Source of the DNA: JABSQH01 sp039194665
GTDB taxonomy: Bacteria; Actinomycetota; Acidimicrobiia; Acidimicrobiales; Ilumatobacteraceae
Assembly (NCBI GenBank): GCA_039194665.1
Contig: JBCCVW010000252.1
Location: forward strand, 1-5,949
DNA length: 5,949 bases
Direction of reading: 5' to 3'
Program-made: the position numbers and the translations under genes
Notes under the pieces: generated by a model
What the model saw: only the letters and a program-made list of their open reading frames with translations
Told to the model about the DNA's origin: nothing
Database searches by the model: none
Shown: in pieces, positions 1 to 5,130 of the stretch
Position numbering within the stretch: the first letter of the stretch is position 1
How the letters are laid out: each line of letters starts with the position of its first letter

Positions 1-229
1 CCTCACTTTGGCCGAACCCGCGGAAGTCGAAGGTCATCGCCGCAATGCCATGTGCGGCGAGTTGGCGGGCATAGCAGTTGGCTTGTTGTTCTTTCGACGT
101 GGTCCACGACCCCGTCACCACCACGATGGGCGTCGGCGTCGAGGGTTGTTCGACTGGTCGGAACAGGTCGCCGACCAGGCGGTCGCCGTGGGACTCGAAT
201 CGGACTCGATCGGTGGTGAAAGTGGACAT
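1..229 (-). CDS. alpha/beta hydrolase, N-terminal fragment cut by window edge
   Basis: The 76 complete codons visible encode the front of an alpha/beta-hydrolase-fold protein. After an N-terminal strand region (VRFESHGDRLVGDLFRP, about residues 9-25) comes a hydrophobic strand leading to VVVTGSWTTSKEQQ (about 37-50). Next is a helix (YARQLAAHG) and then the hallmark FDFRGFGQSE (about 67-76), where the family turns before the nucleophile elbow. The Ser/Asp/His triad lies outside the window, so the exact activity (esterase, dienelactone-hydrolase-like, YcjY-like) cannot be read. The start ATG at 229 has an AGGAG at 242-246, with a rather long 12-base spacer. The reading frame stays open upstream to an ATG at 364, so a start up to 45 codons earlier is possible. 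The gene is divergent from the LysR gene at 376, a common arrangement of LysR regulator and target. Confidence 0.8.
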   Translation of the reverse strand, partial: MSTFTTDRVRFESHGDRLVGDLFRPVEQPSTPTPIVVVTGSWTTSKEQQANCYARQLAAHGIAAMTFDFRGFGQSE

Positions 230-330
230 CTCGCTGCTTCGCTCCTCGTTGGTTGAGCCGGGTTCGGCGTGGCTGGGGGTGTTGTCTCCACCGTGAAGCC
301 ACCGGCGGTAGAAGTCCAAGACCTCCTGTG

Positions 331-364
331 ATGCGCGTTGGTTATCACGAACTCGACGGCGCAT
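331..364. promoter_or_regulatory. candidate LysR-type operator/promoter region between hydrolase and LysR gene
   Basis: The gap 230-375 holds an inverted repeat, ATGCGC (331-336) and GCGCAT (359-364), separated by 22 bases. Inside it are T-N11-A spacings (338 to 350 and 339 to 351) of the kind bound by LysR-family proteins. T-N11-A is degenerate and occurs by chance, so this is a candidate only. Nothing else firm was found in the gap. A TTGGAC (314-319, minus) could be a -35 for the hydrolase but lacks a convincing -10. Confidence 0.25.
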
Positions 365-375
365 AAGGTGCGGAT

Positions 376-1260
376 GTGGACGTCCACATACGCGACCTGC
401 GGTACTTCGTGGCGGTCGCCGAGGAGTTGCACTTCACTCGTGCCGCCGAGCGGCTGTACGTGTCACAACCGGCACTGTCGCGACAGATCGCCAAGCTCGA
501 AACGGATCTGCGCGCGCGGTTGCTCGACCGCGATCGTCGCAACGTGGCGCTCACCGAAGCTGGTCGCATCCTGCTCGAACGAGCCCGGATGGTGATCGAC
601 GAATGGGACACGGCGCAGGCGGCGGTGAACGACGCCGCGGCCTCCGGTGCGGCCATCCTGCGCGTCGGGATGCAGACCAGCATCGGTCGCGGCATCATCG
701 GCGAGTTGGGCGAGGGGCTCGCCGCGCGTCGGCCCGGATGGACGCTGCAGCTCAACCAAGTCGGTTGGGACGATCCGACGACCGGGTTGGCAGATGGCAC
801 CAGCGACGTTGCGCTGTGTTGGCTCCCGGTCGTGGATTCACAGGCGTTCGATCACCACGTGCTGGGGGTCGAGCCGGTGCTGTTGGCGTTGGCGTCCGAG
901 CATCCGTTCGCCGCGCGTCCCTCGATCACGTTCGACGAGATGATCCACATCCCGCTCGTCGCACTTCCACCCGATGCGGGTGCGCTACGCGACCGCTGGT
1001 TGGCGACCGACCGCCGCGACACCCCTGCGCCGATCGCCACCACGGCGCGCACGGCCGACGAGGCGATGGAAGCCGTGGTCAACGGGCTGGGCGCCGCGTT
1101 GCTGTCGGAAGGGAACACGGCCATCTACGAGCGCCCGGGCATCGCCTTCGTGCCGGTGGTCGATCTCGAACCGTCGGCGCTCGCGCTGGCCTGGCGGCGT
1201 GCCGACGAACGGCACGTGATCGCCGACCTCGTCGACGTCGCCCGGCAACGCTGGCCCTAG
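376..1260 (+). CDS. LysR-family transcriptional regulator
   Basis: A full-length LysR-type regulator of 294 residues, the usual size. Residues 5-65 form the winged helix-turn-helix: LRYFVAVAEELHFTRAAERL, then VSQPALSRQIAKLE (29-42), then RLLDRDRRNVALTEAG. From about residue 90 onward is the periplasmic-binding-protein-like effector domain (ILRVGMQTSIGRGI, later DVALCWLP and VNGLGAALLSEGNTAI). The start is GTG at 376, chosen because it places the HTH at the usual distance from the N-terminus. It has AAGGTG (365-370) five bases upstream. The overlapping TAAGGT (364-369) six bases before GTG could instead be a -10 for a leaderless transcript. The likely target is the divergent hydrolase, with possible autoregulation. 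The effector is unknown; the RLLDRDRRNVALTEAG type is common among regulators of aromatic catabolism. The TAG stop (1258-1260) interlocks with the stop of the convergent redoxin gene. Confidence 0.93.
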   Translation: MDVHIRDLRYFVAVAEELHFTRAAERLYVSQPALSRQIAKLETDLRARLLDRDRRNVALTEAGRILLERARMVIDEWDTAQAAVNDAAASGAAILRVGMQTSIGRGIIGELGEGLAARRPGWTLQLNQVGWDDPTTGLADGTSDVALCWLPVVDSQAFDHHVLGVEPVLLALASEHPFAARPSITFDEMIHIPLVALPPDAGALRDRWLATDRRDTPAPIATTARTADEAMEAVVNGLGAALLSEGNTAIYERPGIAFVPVVDLEPSALALAWRRADERHVIADLVDVARQRWP

Positions 1261-2498
1261 TTGTCGCCGCCAGGCCCCGCCGCGAGGGATGCCGCGGTTC
1301 GTTGGAGGTACTCGCCAGCCGCCTCCCGGTCCGGCGTGGCGTCGAGGCTGCGGCGAACGAGCGAGCCGAGCCACTTGCCGGTGTCCATTCCGGTGCGTTC
1401 GACGCCATCCATCACGTTGCCGGCGAGATCTGGTCCGACCGCTGCGCGCACGGGAACGTCGAGCGTGAGACGTTCCGTCCTCGGGAGGCCGCAGGTCTGG
1501 TCGTCGCACGACTGATAGCGGATCTCGAGTTCGATCGTGACCTCGTCGGGATGATCGGCGCGCACGAGGCTGACGATGTCGTCGGAGGCCCACACCGGCA
1601 TCACGAAGTCGATGGTGCCGCTCCACACCTGCAGCTCGCCAACGCCGGGCAACAGCAGCGGTTCGGTCGGTGGAGCCTCGACGGGTGAGTGTCGAATGCC
1701 AGCCGGTCCGAGCAGTGTGAACGTCGTTGCCACCATCCCGTCGGGGACGGGGGCGTCGTAGATGTGCAGTCCGTCGGGGAGCTCGGCGCGAATGATGAGC
1801 CGGCGGAGCGCGGCGCCGCGGAACACACCACCACCACCGTGCAGTGTTGCCGAGAAGCGGATTCCTCGAGCGTCCGTCGCGTCGACCGTGGGCTCGCCCG
1901 AGTGCAACAGCACATCGCCGAGGGCATCGTCGAGCAGCGCATCTGCGCTCGCCCGGTGGGCATTGGACGCCTCGAACGACTTGGCGATCACCACGCCGTC
2001 GTCGTCGACCAGATAGGTGCCCGGGAACGGGATGCCGTGATACGGCACCTGTTCCTCGGTGACGTGGTGGTTGAGGATGCCGAACTCGCGAATCACGTGC
2101 GAGCCCTCATCAGCGAGGAGATCGAAGGTGATGTCATGGTGTTCGGCGAAGTCCGTCAACGCGCCGAGCTCGTCATAGGAGATCACGTAGAGCTTGATGC
2201 CGGCGTCGTCGAACCGGGCGATGGCGTCTTGCAGCTCGACCAGCTGCGTCATGCAGTGCGGTCACCACACCGCCGAACGGATGAAGATGACCGCCGCCTT
2301 GTGTCCGGCGCGATCCGCATGAAACGACACGGTTCGCCCGGTGCTGCTCGGCAAGGTGAAGTCGGGGAGGCGCGTGCGGATCTCGGGGCCGCTGGGCTCA
2401 TCGGCGATGCGGTGCTGCCGCTGGCCGTCGCTGGCCGGCAAGGGGCCAACGAGACCGAACTCGTCGACCCAGTCGGGATGCGTGTCGTAGGTGCTCAT
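1257..2498 (-). CDS. redoxin domain-containing selenoprotein (UxxC) with DsbD-alpha-like C-terminal domain
   Basis: One 413-residue protein read through an in-frame UGA at codon 79. Residues 44-50 (LPDFTLP) open an AhpC/TSA-type thioredoxin fold. The active site is RSAVW-U79-P-H-C82, followed by MTQLVELQ, a helix, IKLYVISYDE and the cis-proline region IPFPGTYLVDDDG (about 155-168). Relatives have WCP(F/Y/H)C here, so U79 replaces the attacking cysteine. From about residue 212 to 350 is a beta-rich DsbD-alpha-like domain (ELPDGLHIYDAPVPDG; RYQSCDDQTC with Cys331 and Cys336). No signal peptide or membrane segment is visible, so a cytosolic location is inferred. ATG 2498 is chosen because AGAGGG (2505-2510) lies six bases upstream. 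The ATG after the UGA (2252) has no ribosome-binding site. The probable role is thiol/peroxide redox chemistry; the partner is unknown. The divergent TetR at 2590 may control it. Alternatives are a nonsense pseudogene or a TGC-to-TGA base error, but the intact 331-codon tail and the SECIS hairpin argue for Sec. Confidence 0.87.
2231..2247 (-). promoter_or_regulatory. bacterial SECIS element in the redoxin mRNA
   Basis: On the minus strand the arms GCAGCT (2247-2242) and AGCTGC (2236-2231) are perfectly complementary and enclose the five-base loop GGTCG (2241-2237). The loop starts 20 nucleotides after the UGA. Published rules for bacterial SECIS elements ask for a short apical loop with a G in its first two positions, about 16-37 nucleotides from the UGA, and all are met. 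The loop resembles the GGUCU of E. coli fdhF as remembered. Below a 3x3 internal loop, GCAT (2254-2251) and ACGC (2227-2224) could extend the stem with one mismatch. The inferred role is binding SelB with Sec-tRNA. Confidence 0.82.
2262..2264 (-). other. predicted selenocysteine codon (UGA, residue 79)
   Basis: In-frame TGA in the redoxin gene, preceded by GTG TGG and followed by CCG CAC TGC, giving V-W-U-P-H-C. It falls at the first cysteine position of the redoxin CxxC motif, and the second cysteine (Cys82) is retained. The codon is recoded only if the host has SelA, SelB, SelC and SelD, none of which are in this window. Confidence 0.85.
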
Positions 2499-2504
2499 CA
2501 CGGG

Positions 2505-2510
2505 CCCTCT
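2505..2510 (-). promoter_or_regulatory. ribosome binding site of the selenoprotein gene
   Basis: AGAGGG on the minus strand, six bases before the ATG at 2498. It decides that start over the in-frame ATG at 2537, which would add 13 residues (MLRCVATTTRGPV) overlapping the putative operator and lacks such a site. Confidence 0.6.
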
Positions 2511-2535
2511 CGTCGTGGTCGCGACGCACCGTAGC

Positions 2536-2553
2536 ACTATTGTGACCAGTAGT
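2536..2553. promoter_or_regulatory. candidate operator in the selenoprotein/TetR intergenic region
   Basis: Arms ACTATTG (2536-2542) and CAGTAGT (2547-2553) form an inverted repeat with 6 of 7 pairs around a 4-base centre. It lies in the one AT-rich patch (about 2536-2563) between the divergent starts at 2498 and 2590. A TATACT on the minus strand (2556-2551) and TATACA on the plus strand (2553-2558) overlap its right edge and could serve as -10 boxes, although neither has a good -35. Position and symmetry suit a site for the adjacent TetR protein. Confidence 0.4.
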
Positions 2554-2589
2554 ATACAAAATGCTGCGGACCGCTACGTTGGGGTGGAG

Positions 2590-3165
2590 ATGAGCGGACG
2601 ATCGGCATACCGCAAACGCGACGATGTCAGGGCAGCCATCCTCCAGGCGGCCGAGGACTTGCTGGCCACCCGTTCGCCGTCGGAGGTGTCGCTGCGCGAG
2701 ATCGCCGGACGCGCCGACGTGCAGCATTCGTTGATCACGCGGCACTTCGGAACCAAGGACGACCTGGTCGCCGCCGTGGTGCAACGCACGCTGACCGCCC
2801 ACGACGAGGCGCTCGCCGGCACAGAGTCGGCGTCCGACGCGTTTGCCGCCGCGGTGGAACACATTGCGGCTCACCCGGCCAGCTACCAGGCGGTGGCCCG
2901 AGCAGTCATCGATCCTGAGCGACGCACCGCAGACGATCTTCCATCGGCTGGCTTCGAGATGATCCGGGAGCGTCTCGCCAGCGACGGCCACCTGCCCGAC
3001 GGCATCGACGTCGCCGTCATGGCCGTCGCCGTGATGGCCTTTGCCGCCGGGTGGGGGTTCCTCGAGGACCGGTGGCTGGCGACCGCCGGACTCGGCGACG
3101 CCGACCGAGCTGCCGCCCGCGAGCAGGTGACGCTGCTGCTGCAGCGGATGCTCAGGCCGGACTGA
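2590..3165 (+). CDS. TetR-family transcriptional regulator (TetR-1, divergent from the selenoprotein)
   Basis: 191 residues, typical for TetR regulators. The N-terminal three-helix DNA-binding domain spans about residues 12-60: ILQAAEDLLATRSPSEVSLREIAG, then RADVQHSLITRHFGTKDDL, with the HTH at 34-53. The remainder is an all-helical ligand-binding/dimer domain that cannot be assigned a ligand by eye. The ATG at 2590 is chosen because MSGRSAYRKRDDVRAA gives the usual short basic tail before helix 1. The frame is open upstream to GTG 2491, but that would overlap the redoxin start and the candidate operator. The in-frame GTG at 2584 is an alternative. The only SD-like bases (GGTGGAG) abut the ATG, so initiation may be weak or nearly leaderless (TACGTT at 2575-2580 could be a -10). 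It probably controls itself and the selenoprotein gene. Its stop lies 26 bases from that of the convergent gene. Confidence 0.9.
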   Translation: MSGRSAYRKRDDVRAAILQAAEDLLATRSPSEVSLREIAGRADVQHSLITRHFGTKDDLVAAVVQRTLTAHDEALAGTESASDAFAAAVEHIAAHPASYQAVARAVIDPERRTADDLPSAGFEMIRERLASDGHLPDGIDVAVMAVAVMAFAAGWGFLEDRWLATAGLGDADRAAAREQVTLLLQRMLRPD

Positions 3166-3191
3166 TCCGCCCGTCGGCTGTCGAGCGACGG

Positions 3192-3619
3192 TTATCGACC
3201 TTCGGCGGGCCCGTACTCGGCGCGTATGTCGGCGAGCGGGCGGTCGAGCTGCTCTTCCCACTTGGTGAAATGAAGGTTCTTCCAGCGCTGGCCCTTCATC
3301 CAACCCTCGCTGATCGCATCCATGACGGTGGCGATGTACGACGGGTTGACGAACGCCACGTGGGCCGTCGTCACGGCGATGCGCATGGCGTGGTAGGTGG
3401 TGCGCAGCTGCGCGTGGTGGAACCCGGCCATTCCGAGTTCACCCACGATGTCCGACGAGAACCGGCGTATTGGTCGATGGCCGACTGCGGGGCGGTTGCC
3501 CACCAGTCATGCACGAGACCCATCACGTGCGTCTTGATCGGGTCGTCGGCGTTGCGCATGAACAGCTCGGCGATGTCGCGGTCGATCACCGGCTGATCGT
3601 CGGCGGTGGCGGTGGTCAT
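3192..3619 (-). pseudogene. unrecognised small protein gene, interrupted by a one-base frameshift
   Basis: Two minus-strand frames together make one 142-residue protein. From ATG 3619 the first 52 residues read MTTATADDQPVIDRDIAELF... to AIDQYA (ending at 3464). The convincing sequence then continues in the next frame as RFSSDIVGELGMAGFHHAQL... to EYGPAEGR and TAA at 3192-3194. Adding one base near 3461-3470 (for example GCC-CGG instead of GCCGG) restores a single frame. Outside the chosen parts each frame looks like noise, for example RRTSWVNSEWPGSTT. No slippery heptamer is present, so programmed frameshifting is unlikely; a recent mutation or an assembly error are the choices. The start is secured by AGGAG (3626-3630). 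The family is not recognised. The protein is soluble-looking, rich in H, W and Y (HDWW, GFHHAQLRTTYHA), with no signal peptide or membrane segment. It is divergent from TetR-2 and has operators across its promoter. Confidence 0.75.
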
Positions 3620-3625
3620 TGGTGG

Positions 3626-3630
3626 CTCCT
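3626..3630 (-). promoter_or_regulatory. ribosome binding site of the frameshifted gene
   Basis: A consensus AGGAG on the minus strand, six bases (CCACCA) before the ATG at 3619. It is the best ribosome-binding site in the window and shows that the upstream half is the true start, rather than the ATG at 3503 of the downstream frame. Confidence 0.75.
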
Positions 3631-3714
3631 GTTCGATCGGTGCGGGTCGGTGCGGCGATGGCGTGGCGGTGATGTGGCGAAGCGTGGCCGGTGGGGTTGC
3701 CGCCGACGCGCCTC

Positions 3715-3735
3715 TTGTTCAGAATCGCTGAACAA
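3715..3735. promoter_or_regulatory. palindromic operator O1 (candidate TetR-2 site)
   Basis: Perfect 8-base inverted repeat: TTGTTCAG (3715-3722), five-base centre AATCG, CTGAACAA (3728-3735). It lies between the divergent genes at 3619 and 3797 and over the expected start point of the minus-strand promoter. The size and spacing are typical of a TetR-dimer site. No T-run follows, so it is not read as a terminator. Confidence 0.65.
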
Positions 3736-3762
3736 CGTATTCAGAATTCTTGAACAAGTCAA
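3734..3762 (-). promoter_or_regulatory. sigma70-type promoter for the frameshifted gene
   Basis: On the minus strand a TTGACT -35 box (3762-3757), a 17-base spacer and TACGTT (3739-3734) as a TAnnnT -10 give an expected transcription start near 3727. The leader to ATG 3619 would be about 108 bases. One palindromic operator (3737-3757) fills the spacer and the other (3715-3735) covers the start point. Confidence 0.5.
3737..3757. promoter_or_regulatory. palindromic operator O2 (second, degenerate copy)
   Basis: Left arm GTATTCAG (3737-3744), centre AATTC, right arm TTGAACAA (3750-3757). Compared with O1 the left arm matches 6 of 8 and the right arm 7 of 8, with the same 5-base centre length. 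The centres of O1 and O2 are 22 bases apart, about two helical turns, so two dimers would sit on the same face of the DNA. O2 lies exactly between the -35 and -10 boxes of the minus-strand promoter. Confidence 0.6.
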
Positions 3763-3784
3763 CACCGCCGCACATCCTGCGGCC

Positions 3785-3790
3785 TACGAT
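3785..3790 (+). promoter_or_regulatory. candidate -10 box for leaderless transcription of TetR-2
   Basis: TACGAT (TAnnnT) ends six bases before the ATG at 3797, which would place the transcription start on or next to the start codon. There is no Shine-Dalgarno sequence before this ATG, which is what a leaderless actinobacterial mRNA would look like. No good -35 is seen. Confidence 0.35.
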
Positions 3791-3796
3791 CGGGTC

Positions 3797-4417
3797 ATGC
3801 CCGCCTCGGCGCCGAAACGTATGAGACGCACCGACCGGCGGGCGAGCCTGCTGGCCGCTGCCGCACAGGTGGTCAGCGATGCGCCCGGCGAGCGCCTTTC
3901 CTTCGAGGCGGTGGCGGAGGCGGCCGGCGTATCGTCGACGCTGCCGTACAAGTACTTCGATTCCATCGAGGACGTCACGCTCGAGCTGTACGCGGCGACA
4001 GTCGCCGATGTCGACGCCCGCATCGACGAGTTGCTCGCCGACCCGAGCGTGTCGTTCGACGACACCTTGCGGCTGTCGTTCACCATGTGGTGTGAGCAAG
4101 TGGAGCGCGACGACTTCTTGTTCGTTCGCCTTGCTGAAGGGGCCAATGCCGCGGATCTGGCGCGCAGCGTGCGCCGTCGCCGTGAACGTGCGGTGGGTGT
4201 CTGGGCGCAGGTGCTGGCAAACGAGTTCGGGCTCGATGGGGTGACGGCCCGGCTGCTCGCCGCCTCGATCACCACCGCAGCATCGGCGATGGTCCAGCGC
4301 GTCTTCGCCGACCGCCTCGACCGCGATGCGGTCGCCGAGCTCCTCGTGGTCGTCGCCCGCGCGCAGTGTGTGTCCGCAGTCGCATCGGGTACGGCGATCA
4401 GTGCCACCCCGCGATGA
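3797..4417 (+). CDS. TetR-family transcriptional regulator (TetR-2)
   Basis: 206 residues with the TetR plan. A basic N-terminal tail (PKRMRRTDRRAS) is followed by helix 1 (LLAAAAQVV), then LSFEAVAEAAGVSSTLPYKYFDSIEDV (HTH about residues 35-54), then an all-helical effector domain to the C-terminus. The frame is open far upstream (to 3470), but that stretch overlaps the opposite gene and the operators and reads as noise, so ATG 3797 is preferred; ATG 3821 (MRRTDRR) is a possible alternative. There is no ribosome-binding site, and a TACGAT box six bases upstream suggests a leaderless mRNA. The tandem palindromes at 3715-3757 are the expected binding sites, placed to repress the divergent gene and possibly itself. 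The ligand is unknown. The C-terminus (SGTAISATPR) is low-complexity and probably disordered. Confidence 0.9.
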   Translation: MPASAPKRMRRTDRRASLLAAAAQVVSDAPGERLSFEAVAEAAGVSSTLPYKYFDSIEDVTLELYAATVADVDARIDELLADPSVSFDDTLRLSFTMWCEQVERDDFLFVRLAEGANAADLARSVRRRRERAVGVWAQVLANEFGLDGVTARLLAASITTAASAMVQRVFADRLDRDAVAELLVVVARAQCVSAVASGTAISATPR

Positions 4418-4481
4418 GGCTCAGGCCGTCGGCCGGTTCCGCGCTGCAGCGTCGAGGTTGTGGACGAACCCGTTGAACCGT

Positions 4482-4511
4482 GTGACCAACTCAGGAACTG
4501 CCTCCTAGGGT
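4482..4511 (+). promoter_or_regulatory. candidate promoter of the nitroreductase gene
   Basis: GTGACC (4482-4487), an 18-base spacer and TAGGGT (4506-4511) fit a loose -35/-10 pair. The expected start point is around 4517-4519, so the transcript would be leaderless or have a leader of very few bases. The gap 4418-4519 otherwise holds only a weak 22-codon minus-strand ORF (4421-4489). Confidence 0.3.
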
Positions 4512-4519
4512 CGACGGTG

Positions 4520-5095
4520 ATGAGCCAGCGAGTCCCCGACAGCCACCTCGTGCATGACGTGTTCGTCGAGCGCACGTCCACCCGATCGTTCACCGATCAG
4601 TCGGTCACCGACGACGAACTCGCAGCGGTGTTCGAAGCGGCGCGATGGGCGCCGTCCTGGATGAACAATCAGCCGTGGTACTTCGTGTACGCCACCGAGG
4701 GCGCCGACCGCACAGGCATTCTATACACGTTCCTCGAGTCCAATCGCATCTGGGCGCAGAACGCTCCGGTTGCTGGTCTGGTGATCGCGCGCACTGAGCT
4801 GGAGGGTGCGATGGCCCGAACGCGCGACTTCGACGTCGGTATCGCTACCGGCGGGTTGATCATCCAGGCTGGTTTGCTCGGCATCTCGGTGCACCTGCTC
4901 GGCGGGATCGACGTCGACGCGGCGCATGAGCTGACCGGAGCCGACCCTGCCATCAGTGAGGTGATCTGCGGCTTCGTGATGGGCCGCAAGGGAGACGGTC
5001 GCGAGCTGAGCGAGAAGTTGCGCGCCCGCGAGGTGCCGAGCCAACGCAAGTCTGTCGGCGACTTCGCGCATCGCGGCGCGACGCTGCCGAGCTGA
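4520..5095 (+). CDS. nitroreductase-family FMN-dependent oxidoreductase
   Basis: 191 residues, matching the short class of the nitroreductase/FMN-reductase fold. The FMN-phosphate motif RTSTRSF is at residues 18-24, followed by VTDDELAAVFEAARWAPSWMNNQPWYFVY (about 29-57), the family signature with AARWAPS and NNQPW. A glycine-rich segment, GIATGGLIIQAGLLGISVHLLGG, and the late ISEVICGFVMGRKG are also typical. These enzymes are usually homodimers using NAD(P)H to reduce nitro groups, quinones or enones; the substrate here is unknown. ATG 4520 is chosen because AGGG (4507-4510) lies nine bases upstream and the motif spacing is normal. GTG 4517 is adjacent and in frame. The frame continues upstream to ATG 4460 without a recognisable motif. 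It could be co-expressed with TetR-2 (102-base gap), but it has its own candidate promoter. The 3' end is convergent with the FAH-family gene. Confidence 0.88.
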   Translation: MSQRVPDSHLVHDVFVERTSTRSFTDQSVTDDELAAVFEAARWAPSWMNNQPWYFVYATEGADRTGILYTFLESNRIWAQNAPVAGLVIARTELEGAMARTRDFDVGIATGGLIIQAGLLGISVHLLGGIDVDAAHELTGADPAISEVICGFVMGRKGDGRELSEKLRAREVPSQRKSVGDFAHRGATLPS

Positions 5096-5109
5096 ACTGC
5101 CAGCTCTGC
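5086..5109. terminator. weak stem-loop between convergent genes
   Basis: GAGCTG (5089-5094) and CAGCTC (5101-5106) pair perfectly around AACTGC. Two more pairs (GC/GC) lie below a C-T mismatch. The hairpin overlaps the nitroreductase stop codon and lies in the 35-base gap before the opposite stop. It could act in both directions, but no T-run follows on either strand. Confidence 0.3.
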
Positions 5110-5130
5110 GCCCGTCGCCGACCGAGTTCG

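Noticed and set aside
603..1688. Long plus-strand open frame of 361 codons across the LysR and redoxin genes
   Set aside because: Arg/Gly/His-rich noise translation in a shifted frame of two well-supported genes; a GC-bias shadow.
2262..2264. UGA as a simple nonsense mutation or as Trp
   Set aside because: It lies exactly at the redox-active Cys position, is followed by a SECIS-like hairpin, and the downstream frame is undamaged. Trp would destroy the active site, and no other gene here needs UGA as Trp.
1689..2534. 281-codon plus-strand open frame opposite the selenoprotein
   Set aside because: Antisense shadow with no domain, no ribosome-binding site and low-complexity composition.
2398..3303. 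301-codon minus-strand open frame opposite TetR-1
   Set aside because: Shadow of the TetR-1 gene; the translation lacks any family motif and overlaps two real genes.
3461..3470. Programmed -1 ribosomal frameshift in the small unknown gene
   Set aside because: No X-XXY-YYZ slippery heptamer and no obvious downstream stimulatory hairpin; mutation or sequence error explains it better.
3470..3796. N-terminal extension of TetR-2 upstream of ATG 3797
   Set aside because: The added residues are noise, overlap the opposite gene and run through the operators.
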